DNA of 52,666 nucleotides. Origin: an archaeon (GTDB taxonomy: Archaea; Micrarchaeota; Micrarchaeia; Anstonellales; Anstonellaceae). Where the stretch lies: positions 1-52,666 of the forward strand of contig JAGVHI010000011.1 of NCBI GenBank assembly GCA_020056635.1, written 5' to 3'. Made by a program: the position numbers and the translations under genes. The notes beneath the pieces were generated by a model. It saw nothing but the letters and a program-made list of their open reading frames with translations, was not told the origin of the DNA and did no database searches. This document shows, in pieces, positions 41,805 through 50,171 of this stretch. Each line of letters begins with the position of its first letter. Positions within the stretch are counted from its first letter, which is position 1.

Positions 41805-43319
41805 GGCCGCAGCCTTCGCTTCTTTTGCGGTAATTGCTATCGCACTTAGTCTGCTTCCGCTGATTCTTAGTTGAACCGAATGCTGCTGTTCCAAGCCCCT
41901 TGTTTCATTTGCCATATTCACTTGTGCCTCCGGCGCTGCGAATGAAACATGTGCCTTATTCCCTGCTTGCACGAACTGGGGGATTGCTTGAGCAACAGAG
42001 CTTTTCGTTGCATTGGGCATTCTTTCAGGGATGTTTTGAGCCAGGCTTGTTTCTGCCGCAAAATTGGTCAGAAGATTAATATGCTGTATCGAATTGCGCG
42101 AGAATTGCCTGGTTGGAACAGGCACGTGTGAAGAAAGCAGAATTGGAGCAGAAACGGAATTGCGGACTGGTGCAGCCAGCAGGGCTGGTACGTGTGACTG
42201 GGCGGGATGGTAATGCGGAATCTTGAGGGAAGGCGTCCGCAAGGCTTGTTGATAGCTGTTCTGGGCTGCAATTGAGGAGAAGGTTGCAACCGCAACTGGA
42301 TTTGAGCGCATGGAAGCTAGCGTGCTTGTTGCCATTTGAATCTGGCAGCGAAGTTGCAATAGCAAAGCCTGCTGGGAGCTGGCCGAAACTGGCATTTCAT
42401 TTGGAAATGCATTCATTTGCGCATTAGAGGGGCTGGAAAGGTTTGGCAGCTTGATTGGGGTTTGAGGTGGCGGGAAATCGGAATCGGATTGTGCGGATGC
42501 TTCGGGCTGGAAGAAAAAGGGAAGTTGTAGCATTGCGGAAGGGGCAAGAGCAAAATGCAGGCGCGAGCTTGTTTCGTGCCTGTCCGGAAGCCCGAAAGTC
42601 GAGCGCAGCAGAGTGAAGTTGCAAAGCGCGTTTACCCCCCAGTGTTGCAAACGCCAGTCGCTTGCCTGCACCTGCGAAAGAAGGAAAAATGAATAAAACT
42701 GCCTTGGGCTTGAAAAATCGAATAGCGATGAGCTGTAGCCCACCCCCAGGTTGCGCATTTCGCGGGCTATTTGCCGCGTGGAGGGCTCATCGATCAGGGG
42801 CAATAGCGAACTGCCAAGCGCAAGCGACCGCATTCCAGGGTCAAATGAGCCAGTAGCGCAGCCTGCAATCCGCCTATCCGTGAGGCTCTGCCAAAGGTAA
42901 TTCGCACTTGAGGAAAGCCAGTTGAAAAATGCGGGGCGCGAGTCCTGCCTTGCGGTAAGGGCGTTCGGCGCACGCAGACCCCGGGACGCGGTGTCGTTTA
43001 GCCAGTAGAGCGCCATGTTGCGGTCAACTACTATGTTGTCGATGCCGACGAAGACCTTTCGCCCATGCGGATCAGTGAAGTACGGAAGGCCCAGCCTGCC
43101 TTGCGGATCTGCGATGTAGAACTGGGGGCCCTTGGAAAGCAGGACGTTCCTTGTAATCCTGCCTATGCCAGTCACTTCAGAGCCGAATATCGGATGGCGG
43201 TTTATCCTTGCTATTTTGGCAAGCCCCTCGGACAGCGGCTGCCCGTCTTTGAGGAAAATGTCATAGCGCGTCCATCCGCCCGATTCCATCACATAATTGG
43301 TAACCCTGTTGAGTATCAT
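41433..43319 (-). CDS. Uncharacterised large protein, tail antisense to TPR gene
   Basis: 628 residues from the ATG at 43319 (GGAAGTG before it; ATGs and a TTG at 43391 are alternatives). N-terminal ~250 residues contain a compact region with Trp/Tyr and FVGIDNIVVDRN; the remainder is Ser/Gln/Pro/Ala-rich low complexity. The last ~124 codons lie antisense to the TPR gene, an unusual 372-base overlap. A frameshift or mis-called C-terminus is possible. No recognised domain. Confidence 0.55.
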   Translation of the reverse strand: MILNRVTNYVMESGGWTRYDIFLKDGQPLSEGLAKIARINRHPIFGSEVTGIGRITRNVLLSKGPQFYIADPQGRLGLPYFTDPHGRKVFVGIDNIVVDRNMALYWLNDTASRGLRAPNALTARQDSRPAFFNWLSSSANYLWQSLTDRRIAGCATGSFDPGMRSLALGSSLLPLIDEPSTRQIAREMRNLGVGYSSSLFDFSSPRQFYSFFLLSQVQASDWRLQHWGVNALCNFTLLRSTFGLPDRHETSSRLHFALAPSAMLQLPFFFQPEASAQSDSDFPPPQTPIKLPNLSSPSNAQMNAFPNEMPVSASSQQALLLQLRCQIQMATSTLASMRSNPVAVATFSSIAAQNSYQQALRTPSLKIPHYHPAQSHVPALLAAPVRNSVSAPILLSSHVPVPTRQFSRNSIQHINLLTNFAAETSLAQNIPERMPNATKSSVAQAIPQFVQAGNKAHVSFAAPEAQVNMANETRGLEQQHSVQLRISGSRLSAIAITAKEAKAAALHYDGRHLYHLDAPVNQRLGSCARILARPEKLVVEVLNHRGSHSAVLADRSGYVLARCLPIPKDNKDNSKRAPRLSVLGLHLANILKRIPGLLVPAKRNERVAKHVPDLRVLLGNLCSLGKSA

Positions 43320-43399
43320 GCGCCCACTTCCCACTTCGCCTTCCCTGTTTGAAAGTGAATGCTTAAAACCGAATTGCCGGGGCTTTTGCAAACTCCTGC

Positions 43400-43774
43400 T
43401 TAATCCGTTGATTGAGCAAAAGACAGGAATTTTTCAGCAAGCTCGATTGCGGATTTTGGGGATTTCTGCTGGGAAAGGAAAGGCAAGAGCTGCTTTGCAA
43501 CCTCGGGTTCCGCAGTTTCAAAGAATTCGTGCACCGTTTCCAAATCCCCGTCACGGGTGGGCAGGTAGCCGTAGCGCGACATTAATGCGCAAGCAGAGCA
43601 AAACGCGCACGATTGGCACATTCGAAAGATCCATTCCAGGTTCCCGAGGGGCAGGTTGTCCTTCGCTGCCTTGAGGTCTGATTTTGCGCTGGAGAGAAGC
43701 GATGATGCTTTGCTTGCCGCGCGTTTTGCCTTCTCAATCCGCCCTTGCGAAACAAGCTGCTCGGCACTCGCCAA
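43400..43774 (-). CDS. HEPN-domain protein
   Basis: 124 residues from a TTG at 43774, with AGGGTG seven bases upstream. Helical HEPN pattern: GRIEKAKRAASKASSLLSSA, DLKAAKDNL and a following hydrophobic helix, with a cysteine-rich stretch (MCQSCAFCSAC). No clear R-x4-H motif, so it may be a non-catalytic HEPN. It begins 10 bases after the upstream membrane-protein gene ends. Confidence 0.65.
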   Translation of the reverse strand: MASAEQLVSQGRIEKAKRAASKASSLLSSAKSDLKAAKDNLPLGNLEWIFRMCQSCAFCSACALMSRYGYLPTRDGDLETVHEFFETAEPEVAKQLLPFLSQQKSPKSAIELAEKFLSFAQSTD

Positions 43775-43783
43775 AAAAACACC

Positions 43784-44182
43784 CTAGGAAAATTCCTGCC
43801 CGAAGCGTATGCGGTCCTTCTGCGCAATCCTTGGGCCCCTGCCAAACCTTCCTGAAATCTCAGCAGCAGAGCGCAGTATCAGGCCGACGAACACAAGCCC
43901 TATTCCAAGGATTACCAGATAGATGTACTGCTGCACGACCGGCTGGAACGTATCCTGTATGGCATTCCCGGAAGTGTAGTCCACCCTGCAATCATCGGAT
44001 ATTTGGCCGGGCTCGCAGAGCGGGCGCATGTCCTGCGCTCCGGAACCGGTTGTCTGTATTGTAGAAATGACTGTAGAGTACGTGGTCTGGAACCCAGAGC
44101 TGAGCTGGAAAAATGCGAAGAACATAATCAGCATGCCTGTGACCTGGAGCAGGTAGCCCATTAGTTTCAGAGCCGAGACCAC
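43784..44182 (-). CDS. Two-helix membrane protein
   Basis: 132 residues from a GTG at 44182; the ATG at 44161 is an alternative. A TATA-like AAATAAAAAC on the minus strand lies 25 bases upstream. Two membrane helices flank an external loop with two cysteines (GQISDDCRVDY and PLCEPG). Longer in-frame codons overlap the upstream nuclease gene. Function unknown. Confidence 0.6.
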   Translation of the reverse strand: MVSALKLMGYLLQVTGMLIMFFAFFQLSSGFQTTYSTVISTIQTTGSGAQDMRPLCEPGQISDDCRVDYTSGNAIQDTFQPVVQQYIYLVILGIGLVFVGLILRSAAEISGRFGRGPRIAQKDRIRFGQEFS

Positions 44183-44219
44183 GGAGTTAGATTGCAGGGC
44201 AATGTTTTTATTTTGCCAC

Positions 44220-45209
44220 CTAAAGCGCTGGAGCTTGCGCTTTTTCACCCATTTCCGAGGAGAGAAGGGTGAGCTGCCTTGCCTGGCCAAGCTCAAAGAG
44301 CGCAACTGCATCAAAGCCCGCACGGCGCAGGTGCTCGGCGATCACACCCTCCTCCCCGTGCGTGCAGACCGCCCGCTTGGCCCCGGATTCGCGCAAGTAC
44401 TGAACAATCCCCTCGAAATCCACGTGGTCCGAGAGCGGGAATGCCCTGTCCACGGGGAACTGCTCGCGAAGCGCCCAGCCAGTCACCAGCGCGGTTTTCG
44501 CATCGCGCCCGTATGCCGATTTCATGGTGGATGCGAGGGAAAAGTTCACCCGGTTGTGCGGGAGGAGCGCGACGAACCCGTGCGAGAGCATCTCCTGCCC
44601 TTCAAGGGACTCGATGTTCACCCGCCCAAGCTTCACCCCGAATTTTTCGTATATTGAGCAGATTTTGTCCATCCTTGGGGTGACAAGCGGCACAATTGAG
44701 CAGTACTTGTTTAGGAACGCCACAATCTCCTGGGCCTTTCCCACCTCGTATGCGCCGAAAATGAGGTTTGAGCCCCTATTCTGCGAAACCCATTTCTCGA
44801 TTTGCAAAAAAACAAGCTCGCGATTTGGGAATTTCCATTCAGGGGAGCCGTAAGTGCCCTCGATAAGCACAGTGTCCGCCTGAGGGATTTTAGCTGGAGG
44901 GGAGGTGAGCCCTGCCTCGAGCCGCAGGTCGCCGGTGTATGCAAACACGCCACCATCGTACTCGGCAACCAGCTGCTTTGCGCCAAGCATGTGCCCGGCA
45001 TCGATCAGCCTGCAGCCTATGTGGGAGTGGGGCTGTTTTTTGCTTCCTGCAATCGCGATTGTTTCCTCGGATGCAAGAACCGGCTTTCTTGAGTGAAGCG
45101 GCGCTGCATGGTCCGAGTGCGCATGCGAAACAAAGCACAAATCCCCTTCGGAGTGGTCAAGGGAGATTGTAAGCTCGGGAAGCTTAAGGCACTTTTCACT
45201 GGTCAGCAC
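44220..45209 (-). CDS. Metallo-beta-lactamase-fold RNA nuclease-like protein
   Basis: 329 residues from a GTG at 45209, about 25 bases after an AATTTATTC box. The metal site HAHSDH is intact near the N-terminus, followed by DAGHMLGAKQ, TGDLRLE and the C-terminal PLSDHVDFEG and THGEEG. It resembles archaeal MBL/beta-CASP mRNA 3'-processing-type exonucleases without a KH domain. The substrate could be RNA or single-stranded DNA. Confidence 0.8.
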   Translation of the reverse strand: MLTSEKCLKLPELTISLDHSEGDLCFVSHAHSDHAAPLHSRKPVLASEETIAIAGSKKQPHSHIGCRLIDAGHMLGAKQLVAEYDGGVFAYTGDLRLEAGLTSPPAKIPQADTVLIEGTYGSPEWKFPNRELVFLQIEKWVSQNRGSNLIFGAYEVGKAQEIVAFLNKYCSIVPLVTPRMDKICSIYEKFGVKLGRVNIESLEGQEMLSHGFVALLPHNRVNFSLASTMKSAYGRDAKTALVTGWALREQFPVDRAFPLSDHVDFEGIVQYLRESGAKRAVCTHGEEGVIAEHLRRAGFDAVALFELGQARQLTLLSSEMGEKAQAPAL

Positions 45210-45237
45210 GCGGAATAAAACGAGGGGAAAGAATAAA

Positions 45238-45729
45238 TTAGTCCTCTTTTCTTGAGGAGAGCTGCTTTTCAAGCTTGTCCAATTGCTTGTTTATCCGCTC
45301 CATCATCGAGCGGATGTTCGCGATCTCGTACTGTATGGATTGCAGGTATACCTTGTCAAATATGATGGTGGGCTTGGGCATCGGCACTTCCATGAGCTGC
45401 TGCGTCTCCTCCTTCAAGTCGTTGAGGCTGCGCTCCACTTTCGAGCTTAATGACATTATCCTTGCTTCGGGTTCCGCGCCTTTTTGCTCGTGCTCGATTT
45501 TGGTCGCATGCTCGCGTATTACGGATTTGCCCGCCTTCTTTGCTTCCGCGTGCATATCCTTCCGAACCAGCTTTATCCACTTCTTGAAGTTTGAGAACGG
45601 GGCGAACTTATTCTTCCTTGTCTTCTTGTACACCTCATCGCGAAGCTCGGAGAGCTTGTCCTTGTCGATTACTTCGCCGGACCATTTCTCAAGCTTTGCG
45701 CGGATGATTGCCTTGGTCTTGTCGTCCAT
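45238..45729 (-). CDS. Coiled-coil hypothetical protein
   Basis: 163 residues, charged and helical. N-terminal region resembles a helical bundle (KAIIRAKLEKW, KFAPFSNFKKWIKLVRKDM), followed by a coiled coil at about 85-160. No signal or membrane segment. The leaderless ATG at 45729 follows CATTTTATGG. Directly upstream of the MBL nuclease, 28 bases before it. Confidence 0.6.
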   Translation of the reverse strand: MDDKTKAIIRAKLEKWSGEVIDKDKLSELRDEVYKKTRKNKFAPFSNFKKWIKLVRKDMHAEAKKAGKSVIREHATKIEHEQKGAEPEARIMSLSSKVERSLNDLKEETQQLMEVPMPKPTIIFDKVYLQSIQYEIANIRSMMERINKQLDKLEKQLSSRKED

Positions 45730-45859
45730 TATACCACGTTACCCATAAAATGAGCGCAAACAGGCATTAAGGGGTATTTCTTTAAGAACCTATCGAAGCG
45801 CCGAGGGGGCTACGCCGTGGGATTGCGGGGGAAAGGTGTGGTAGGAATTAGAAAAATAG

Positions 45860-46528
45860 TTAGGCATCATCCTCTTTCTTGTACCGTTGCGTGATCACCC
45901 TCCGAAGTTCCTTTGCCTTTTTCCCGCCCATCTTGTCCACTTCCAAAAGCTCGGATTCAGGAGCGGTGATTACGTTCTCCACAGTGTAGAAATAATCGAG
46001 CAGCTTCCTTGCAAGGGTCGGGCCCACGTTCGGCAGGGATTCGATTATTGCCCTTTGCTGGGATGCTAGCGTTAGGGCTTTCCTTTTCGCATAGACGCTT
46101 GCAGGGGGCTTTCTTGCAATCTGCTCGTGCTTTGCGATTGCGAACACAAGCTCAGCGGTTGCAGAAAGGGAGCGCGTAAAAAAGAGGGAAATGCCAAAGT
46201 CGGTTACAAGGGAGGAATATGCCCCAAGGAGCGCAGCGCGGGAAATCCTTGTTTCGTATTCCTGCCCCCCTTCGATTACCATGATTGCACGACCGAAATT
46301 TTCCGCCATTGCCCTGCACTGGTTAAACAGCCTTCCATCGAGAATAGAGCTCTCAAAATCATTCCTCGTTTTCCGCTCGATTACAGTGCGCTCTGAGGTT
46401 ATGAAATCCCCTATTGGAAGCGTTTTCACCTCAACATCCGCGCCGAGCGATTTTAGCTCGCCTATGATTCCGGAGCGCTCGCGCTCGTCCGCGATTATTT
46501 TTGGGACCGAAGCTGGTGCGGCTGGCAT
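45860..46528 (-). CDS. ERCC4-type (XPF/Hef) nuclease with helix-hairpin-helix
   Basis: 222 residues. ERCC4 nuclease domain (about 10-150) with the catalytic IERKTRNDF motif (E51-R52-K53 and D57), then tandem helix-hairpin-helix (about 165-215) with LPNVGPTLARKLL. It cuts branched or flap DNA in repair, usually with PCNA. It is the short archaeal Hef/XPF form lacking the helicase domain. The gene starts 11 bases after the PIN protein gene ends. Confidence 0.92.
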   Translation of the reverse strand: MPAAPASVPKIIADERERSGIIGELKSLGADVEVKTLPIGDFITSERTVIERKTRNDFESSILDGRLFNQCRAMAENFGRAIMVIEGGQEYETRISRAALLGAYSSLVTDFGISLFFTRSLSATAELVFAIAKHEQIARKPPASVYAKRKALTLASQQRAIIESLPNVGPTLARKLLDYFYTVENVITAPESELLEVDKMGGKKAKELRRVITQRYKKEDDA

Positions 46529-46538
46529 GTATTTGCAC

Positions 46539-47219
46539 CTATTTCCTCAGTTCCTTTACAAAGGATTCTATTTCATCAAAGGAGACTGCGCACCCCTCGT
46601 TCTTGAGCGAGTAGAGCGAGGCAAGGAGCATGTCCTGCTCCATGTCCTTGTATGCCTTGAAAAACCCGTGCTCGTATGCCGCTATGAGAAGCTCGGTCGA
46701 GCGGAAGAAGCTCATTCCCTGTATGTACCCTGAAAAGCGCTCCAGGAACTCCTCGTTTACAGATACGCTGTGGCGGAACTCGTCTTCCAGGTGGCGCTTG
46801 AGCCGCCATGGGCTTTCCGCAAGCATCCTTGTTGTCCGCTCGTCTATCAGTATGTTCTTCACCCCGAGCTCGTGCGCGAGTGCGAGCATCTCGGTTTCCC
46901 CCCGGTGCAGCAGCTTTACCGGCCTTTCCCCCATGAAAAATATGTTGTTTGCAATCCAGGAGAGGTCGTGCGACTCGTCTGAAAGCTCGCGCGTCACCAC
47001 ATGAAGCACCCCGTCCGAAACCGCCTGCTTTATCCGGATTGCGTGCAGCGCGTGCTGCCTTGAGCGCATCGGCACTGTGACGCACTCGTCCTCCACGGAT
47101 TTGGGAATGAGGAAATGCCCGTCCAGGCGGCGCGAAAGCTCGTAGAATATGTTCACGAAACAGGAGTCTGTGAGGGAGATGAGCGCGCTTGAGTCGCACA
47201 CTATCGAATTGTCGGCCAT
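46539..47219 (-). CDS. PIN-domain protein
   Basis: 226 residues. PIN fold: VCDSSALISL carries the first Asp, LHRGETEMLALAHEL supplies a conserved Glu, and ILIDERTTRM the next Asp. C-terminal ~80 residues are helical and contain KEL at the end. PIN proteins are RNases, often toxins or ribosome-assembly factors. No antitoxin-like gene is adjacent. It is co-directional with the ERCC4 nuclease. Confidence 0.82.
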   Translation of the reverse strand: MADNSIVCDSSALISLTDSCFVNIFYELSRRLDGHFLIPKSVEDECVTVPMRSRQHALHAIRIKQAVSDGVLHVVTRELSDESHDLSWIANNIFFMGERPVKLLHRGETEMLALAHELGVKNILIDERTTRMLAESPWRLKRHLEDEFRHSVSVNEEFLERFSGYIQGMSFFRSTELLIAAYEHGFFKAYKDMEQDMLLASLYSLKNEGCAVSFDEIESFVKELRK

Positions 47220-47291
47220 GCGTGCGCTAATGGAAAGGGGAAAAATAAAAAAGAAGTGGATTGCATCGCTGCAATTCCAGATTACTGAAAG

Positions 47292-47570
47292 CTAGTATGG
47301 CCTGTGCTTTGCAAAGCAGTCCCGGCAATAGACCGGCCTGCCTTCGGTCGGCTTGAATGGGACCTCGCACTCCTGCCCGCAGTCCGCGCAGGTTGCCTTG
47401 TGCATTTCCCTCGGGCCTCCACCGTAGCCTCCGCCTCCGCCGCCACGGTAGCCTCCGCCGCCACCGCCTCTTCCGCCGCCACCGCCACGGTAGCCTCCGC
47501 CGCCACCGCCTCCTCCTCGGCCCCTGTCACGGCCCCTTCCATAGTCGTCGTCTCCTCTTCCGAATCCCAT
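47292..47570 (-). CDS. RGG/glycine-rich protein with C-terminal zinc ribbon
   Basis: 92 residues. The first ~52 residues are Gly/Arg/Tyr-rich with RGG repeats; the C-terminal ~38 residues contain CADCGQEC and CRDC, a CxxC-x17-CxxC zinc ribbon. RGG domains bind RNA; the combination resembles cold-shock or RNA-binding small archaeal proteins. The DNA encoding the Gly region is a near-tandem repeat (about 47420-47525). Confidence 0.85.
   Translation of the reverse strand: MGFGRGDDDYGRGRDRGRGGGGGGGGYRGGGGGRGGGGGGYRGGGGGGYGGGPREMHKATCADCGQECEVPFKPTEGRPVYCRDCFAKHRPY
47420..47525. repeat. Low-complexity GC-rich repeat encoding the RGG region
   Basis: Near-tandem units such as GCCTCCGCCGCCACCGCC recur within the glycine-rich gene. 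It is coding, so length changes would alter the RGG segment. Confidence 0.7.
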
Positions 47571-47635
47571 TCAAATCAGTCCTCGTGTGTATTATCGTGT
47601 CGCAGGGTTCATAAGGCTTTTGGCAAGCCAGGGGG

Positions 47636-47899
47636 CTATTGCCGCCCAAGGCTATAGATATCGAAGGGCAAATCATGCTTTTCCTGAATCCTTTTTGCAA
47701 TCTCCCAAAGCACCATTTTTTTCATCTCGAGGTATTTCTCGCGCCCCACTTCTACGTTCCCTATTGCGTACCTCATGTTCTTCACGTTGAAGCAGAACAT
47801 CGAATCGTGCACGTTCTCGCAGTTGTGAGAGAAATAGAGGTCTGAGCAGTTCTCGCACGAGTCGCACTCGAAGCACCTTGTGAGTTTGATGGTTTGTTT
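47636..47899 (-). pseudogene. Truncated third copy of the cysteine-rich family (C-terminal remnant)
   Basis: About 87 residues of open frame, without a start codon at its upstream end, match the C-terminal end of paralogues A and B. It reads TRCFECDS, CENCSDLYF, SHNCENVHDSMFCFN, KNMRYAIGN, then VGREKYLEMKKM and a stop at 47636-47638. Upstream the frame runs into the lipoprotein gene. It is a decayed or recombined copy, probably not translated. Confidence 0.75.
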
Positions 47900-47928
47900 G
47901 CGAAATTGCAGAAGAAATGAAAAAGGGC

Positions 47929-48771
47929 CTATTGCGCCCCTTGGTTGCAGACTTCCTTCAGCATTTCAGAATTTTGGATTTTATTGCAGATTGATGCATC
48001 TTTTTTGGCGATGCCCACATGCATAAAGCACTGGTCTTTCCAGTCGATTAATGGAGAGTCGTCCGATTCTATCCTGTCGCATATCGATGCATCTCCGGAG
48101 TTTTTTGCAACTTTATCGTAGCAACTCCATTTCGAAAAACCGGGATATTTCTTTCGGTCGACGGCCGGCAACCTGTCGCATATTGAAACATCGTGCATTT
48201 CGGCAGCGACTTCTGCATAACAGCTAGCGATGCTATAGTTATCATTATCCATATCACAGACAGAGATATTCTTTGTTGCTGCAGCTATACTGACATAACA
48301 ACCGCTTAATAGCTCGGATTCCGCACGAAGACCGCCGAAATTGATTGATTTTATTTTCTCGCATAATGAAACGTCTTTAGTGTTGACTGAGATATTACCG
48401 TAGCAGTAAGCCACGTTCAATGGATTTTGAATTTTTGAACAGCTGTCAGAATCGTTAGTGGCTATCGAAACAAACACGTAACAATAGTCTTTGGTTGGCT
48501 GAAAGTGTATCAATCCGCATTGCGATATGTCATTATTTGCTGTTGCATTGTCATAATATTTTTGGTCCTGTGCCTCGAAGCAATGCTCCTGCGCAGTACG
48601 ATTGGTTATTTTCTCGCATGGAATAGAAGTGCCATTTTCAACAGTCAACCCAGTTTTATTTTCAACGAGGGAGTTGCTTGTGGTGTTTGGTTGGTTAGTT
48701 TGGCCTGGTTGCTGAGTTGCACATCCAAAGAGTAGAAAAATGCAAATGACCGCCAGGATTGGACCCTTCAT
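47929..48771 (-). CDS. Cysteine-repeat lipoprotein
   Basis: 280 residues. Signal ending in the lipobox LLFGC, a Thr/Asn-rich spacer, then about seven repeats of ~30 residues (about 80-280). Each runs D-x-S-x-C-x-K/R-I ... C-Y/F ... I/V. Repeated cysteine pairs suggest one disulfide per repeat in a surface-exposed helical array. No family recognised. The DNA is more AT-rich than its neighbours, a possible sign of transfer. Confidence 0.8.
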   Translation of the reverse strand: MKGPILAVICIFLLFGCATQQPGQTNQPNTTSNSLVENKTGLTVENGTSIPCEKITNRTAQEHCFEAQDQKYYDNATANNDISQCGLIHFQPTKDYCYVFVSIATNDSDSCSKIQNPLNVAYCYGNISVNTKDVSLCEKIKSINFGGLRAESELLSGCYVSIAAATKNISVCDMDNDNYSIASCYAEVAAEMHDVSICDRLPAVDRKKYPGFSKWSCYDKVAKNSGDASICDRIESDDSPLIDWKDQCFMHVGIAKKDASICNKIQNSEMLKEVCNQGAQ

Positions 48772-48783
48772 ATGACCACCGTT

Positions 48784-49335
48784 TTATCCGAATATCTTCC
48801 TCACAACCTTGAGCCTGTCATGGATTGTTTTCTCCTCTTTTACCCGGTCGAACATCATGGTCTGCCCGGCGTACGCGAGGATTTCGCGCTTCTCTATACC
48901 GGTAAGCTCGGATGCCTGCCCAAGCGAGAACCCCTGCGCATAGAGGGTGGATGCGACCTTGAGCTTGGCTTTTTCCTGCAATTTGATTACGAACCTTCGG
49001 TCACGGGAATCCAGCCTTTCGATTGTCTTGAAAGTTTTTTTCATGCTTGCGGAAAATGCGCGCTCGTTCTCCTTTTTTGCCCAGGAAGAGCACTCCGCCA
49101 GGGAATCCCGTATCGATGCAAGGAAATCCGCAATCCCCTGCTTCTGGAAATAGCGGGGCTTCGAGAGTATTTTTGAGAGCACGTACGAGAGAATCGCAAG
49201 GTTGTACGTGTCGGAATCGAATTCCATCCCTATTGATTCTATGCACCGGTCGTTTATCTTTCTTAGAAGCCGGACATCCTTTTTCTGGAAAGCGGAATAG
49301 ACCTCGGAGGCCAGTTGTGCGACAGTTGCTGCCAT
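48784..49335 (-). CDS. Uncharacterised protein with HTH-like C-terminus
   Basis: 183 residues from the ATG at 49335; an in-frame start at 49353 is weaker. Helical throughout. The C-terminal segment LYAQGFSLGQASELTGIEKREILAYAG reads as a helix-turn-helix. A TTTATAAAC box on the minus strand (about 49390-49400) fits the start. It is divergent from a winged-helix gene with an intervening promoter region. Confidence 0.6.
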   Translation of the reverse strand: MAATVAQLASEVYSAFQKKDVRLLRKINDRCIESIGMEFDSDTYNLAILSYVLSKILSKPRYFQKQGIADFLASIRDSLAECSSWAKKENERAFSASMKKTFKTIERLDSRDRRFVIKLQEKAKLKVASTLYAQGFSLGQASELTGIEKREILAYAGQTMMFDRVKEEKTIHDRLKVVRKIFG

Positions 49336-49387
49336 CCATCCACCATTTCTCACAAAGAATCGGAAGTTTTGCCGGGAGAGGGCAATA

Positions 49388-49466
49388 TGGGTTTATAAAT
49401 ATTATCATGAGTAAATCATGACACTTGAACAACAAATCGCGATGCACTCATGGAATGGATCGCGAT
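49388..49466. promoter_or_regulatory. Promoter with paired palindromes
   Basis: TATA TTTATAAATA at 49391-49400 serves both directions. TCATGA occurs at 49405-49410 and 49416-49421 (TCATGA-GTAAA-TCATGA), and ATCGCGAT at 49436-49443 and 49459-49466, 23 bases apart. The GTGAT before the ATG at 49488 suggests the ATCGCGAT pair lies in the leader of the plus-strand gene. They look like operator sites. Confidence 0.45.
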
Positions 49467-49487
49467 CAACAACTGGCAAGTGATTCC

Positions 49488-49985
49488 ATGGAGCAAAGCG
49501 CAAAAAACGAATATAAGCCTATGCCCACCGGCCTTGAGGAGTCCCTCAAAGTGGTGAGCGCGGCGCGGGACGAAATCCGCAGGGAAGTCCAGTCCATAAA
49601 AGACAGGCTTGACGACCCGGTCGTGATAGGCGCGCTGATGCACAGGACGGTCATAGAGAAGGAAAACACAAACAGGATACTAAAGAACATCTCAGAGATG
49701 TTCGAGCGGCTCGAGAGGAAGATGGGTGAGCTCGAGTCGCGGATTTCAAGGCTTGAGGCGGGCGTGCCCGCGCAAGCGCCTTCCCAGGAAAGGATGCTCG
49801 GGGAGGTTGACGATGAGATATTCGCATTCGTAAAGGAAAGGGGCAGGGCCTGCGCGGCAGAGGTGCAGAAGCACTTCAAATACCGTGGGGCGAATGCCGC
49901 AAGCGCGCGGCTGTCCCGGCTTTACGAACTCGGCCTGCTTGAAAAACAACAGGTCGGGAGAAAGGTGTTCTACCAAACAAAGTGA
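49488..49985 (+). CDS. Coiled-coil winged-helix protein
   Basis: 165 residues from the ATG at 49488, which has GTGAT upstream; ATG at 49455 and TTG at 49425 are in frame. A coiled coil (about 20-100) precedes a C-terminal winged helix (about 105-160) ending KQQVGRKVFYQTK. Likely a DNA-binding regulator, possibly of the gene cluster that follows. Two palindromes lie upstream. Confidence 0.72.
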   Translation: MEQSAKNEYKPMPTGLEESLKVVSAARDEIRREVQSIKDRLDDPVVIGALMHRTVIEKENTNRILKNISEMFERLERKMGELESRISRLEAGVPAQAPSQERMLGEVDDEIFAFVKERGRACAAEVQKHFKYRGANAASARLSRLYELGLLEKQQVGRKVFYQTK

Positions 49986-50171
49986 TGCTTGCAAAAGTTG
50001 CAAGGCGACCACTTATTTTTGGGGAATGGGAAGGGGCCGCAAAGTTTTCAGCCGTAACTTCACCTCCCACTATAAGATTTTTGCGCCCTTCCCCTCCCCA
50101 CAAAATAAGCACCTGCCTTTTTCATCTGATTAAAAATGTTTTGATCGAAAAACCGCACAGGGGAACCGCAC

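Noticed and set aside
45730-45859. Possible small RNA in the gap upstream of the coiled-coil gene
   Set aside because: No C/D or H/ACA box pattern I could recognise; probably promoter sequence only.
47282-47542. Alternative Ala/Glu-rich frame over the glycine-rich gene
   Set aside because: It is a frame-shifted reading of GGC-type codons; the RGG/zinc-ribbon frame has intact CxxC pairs.
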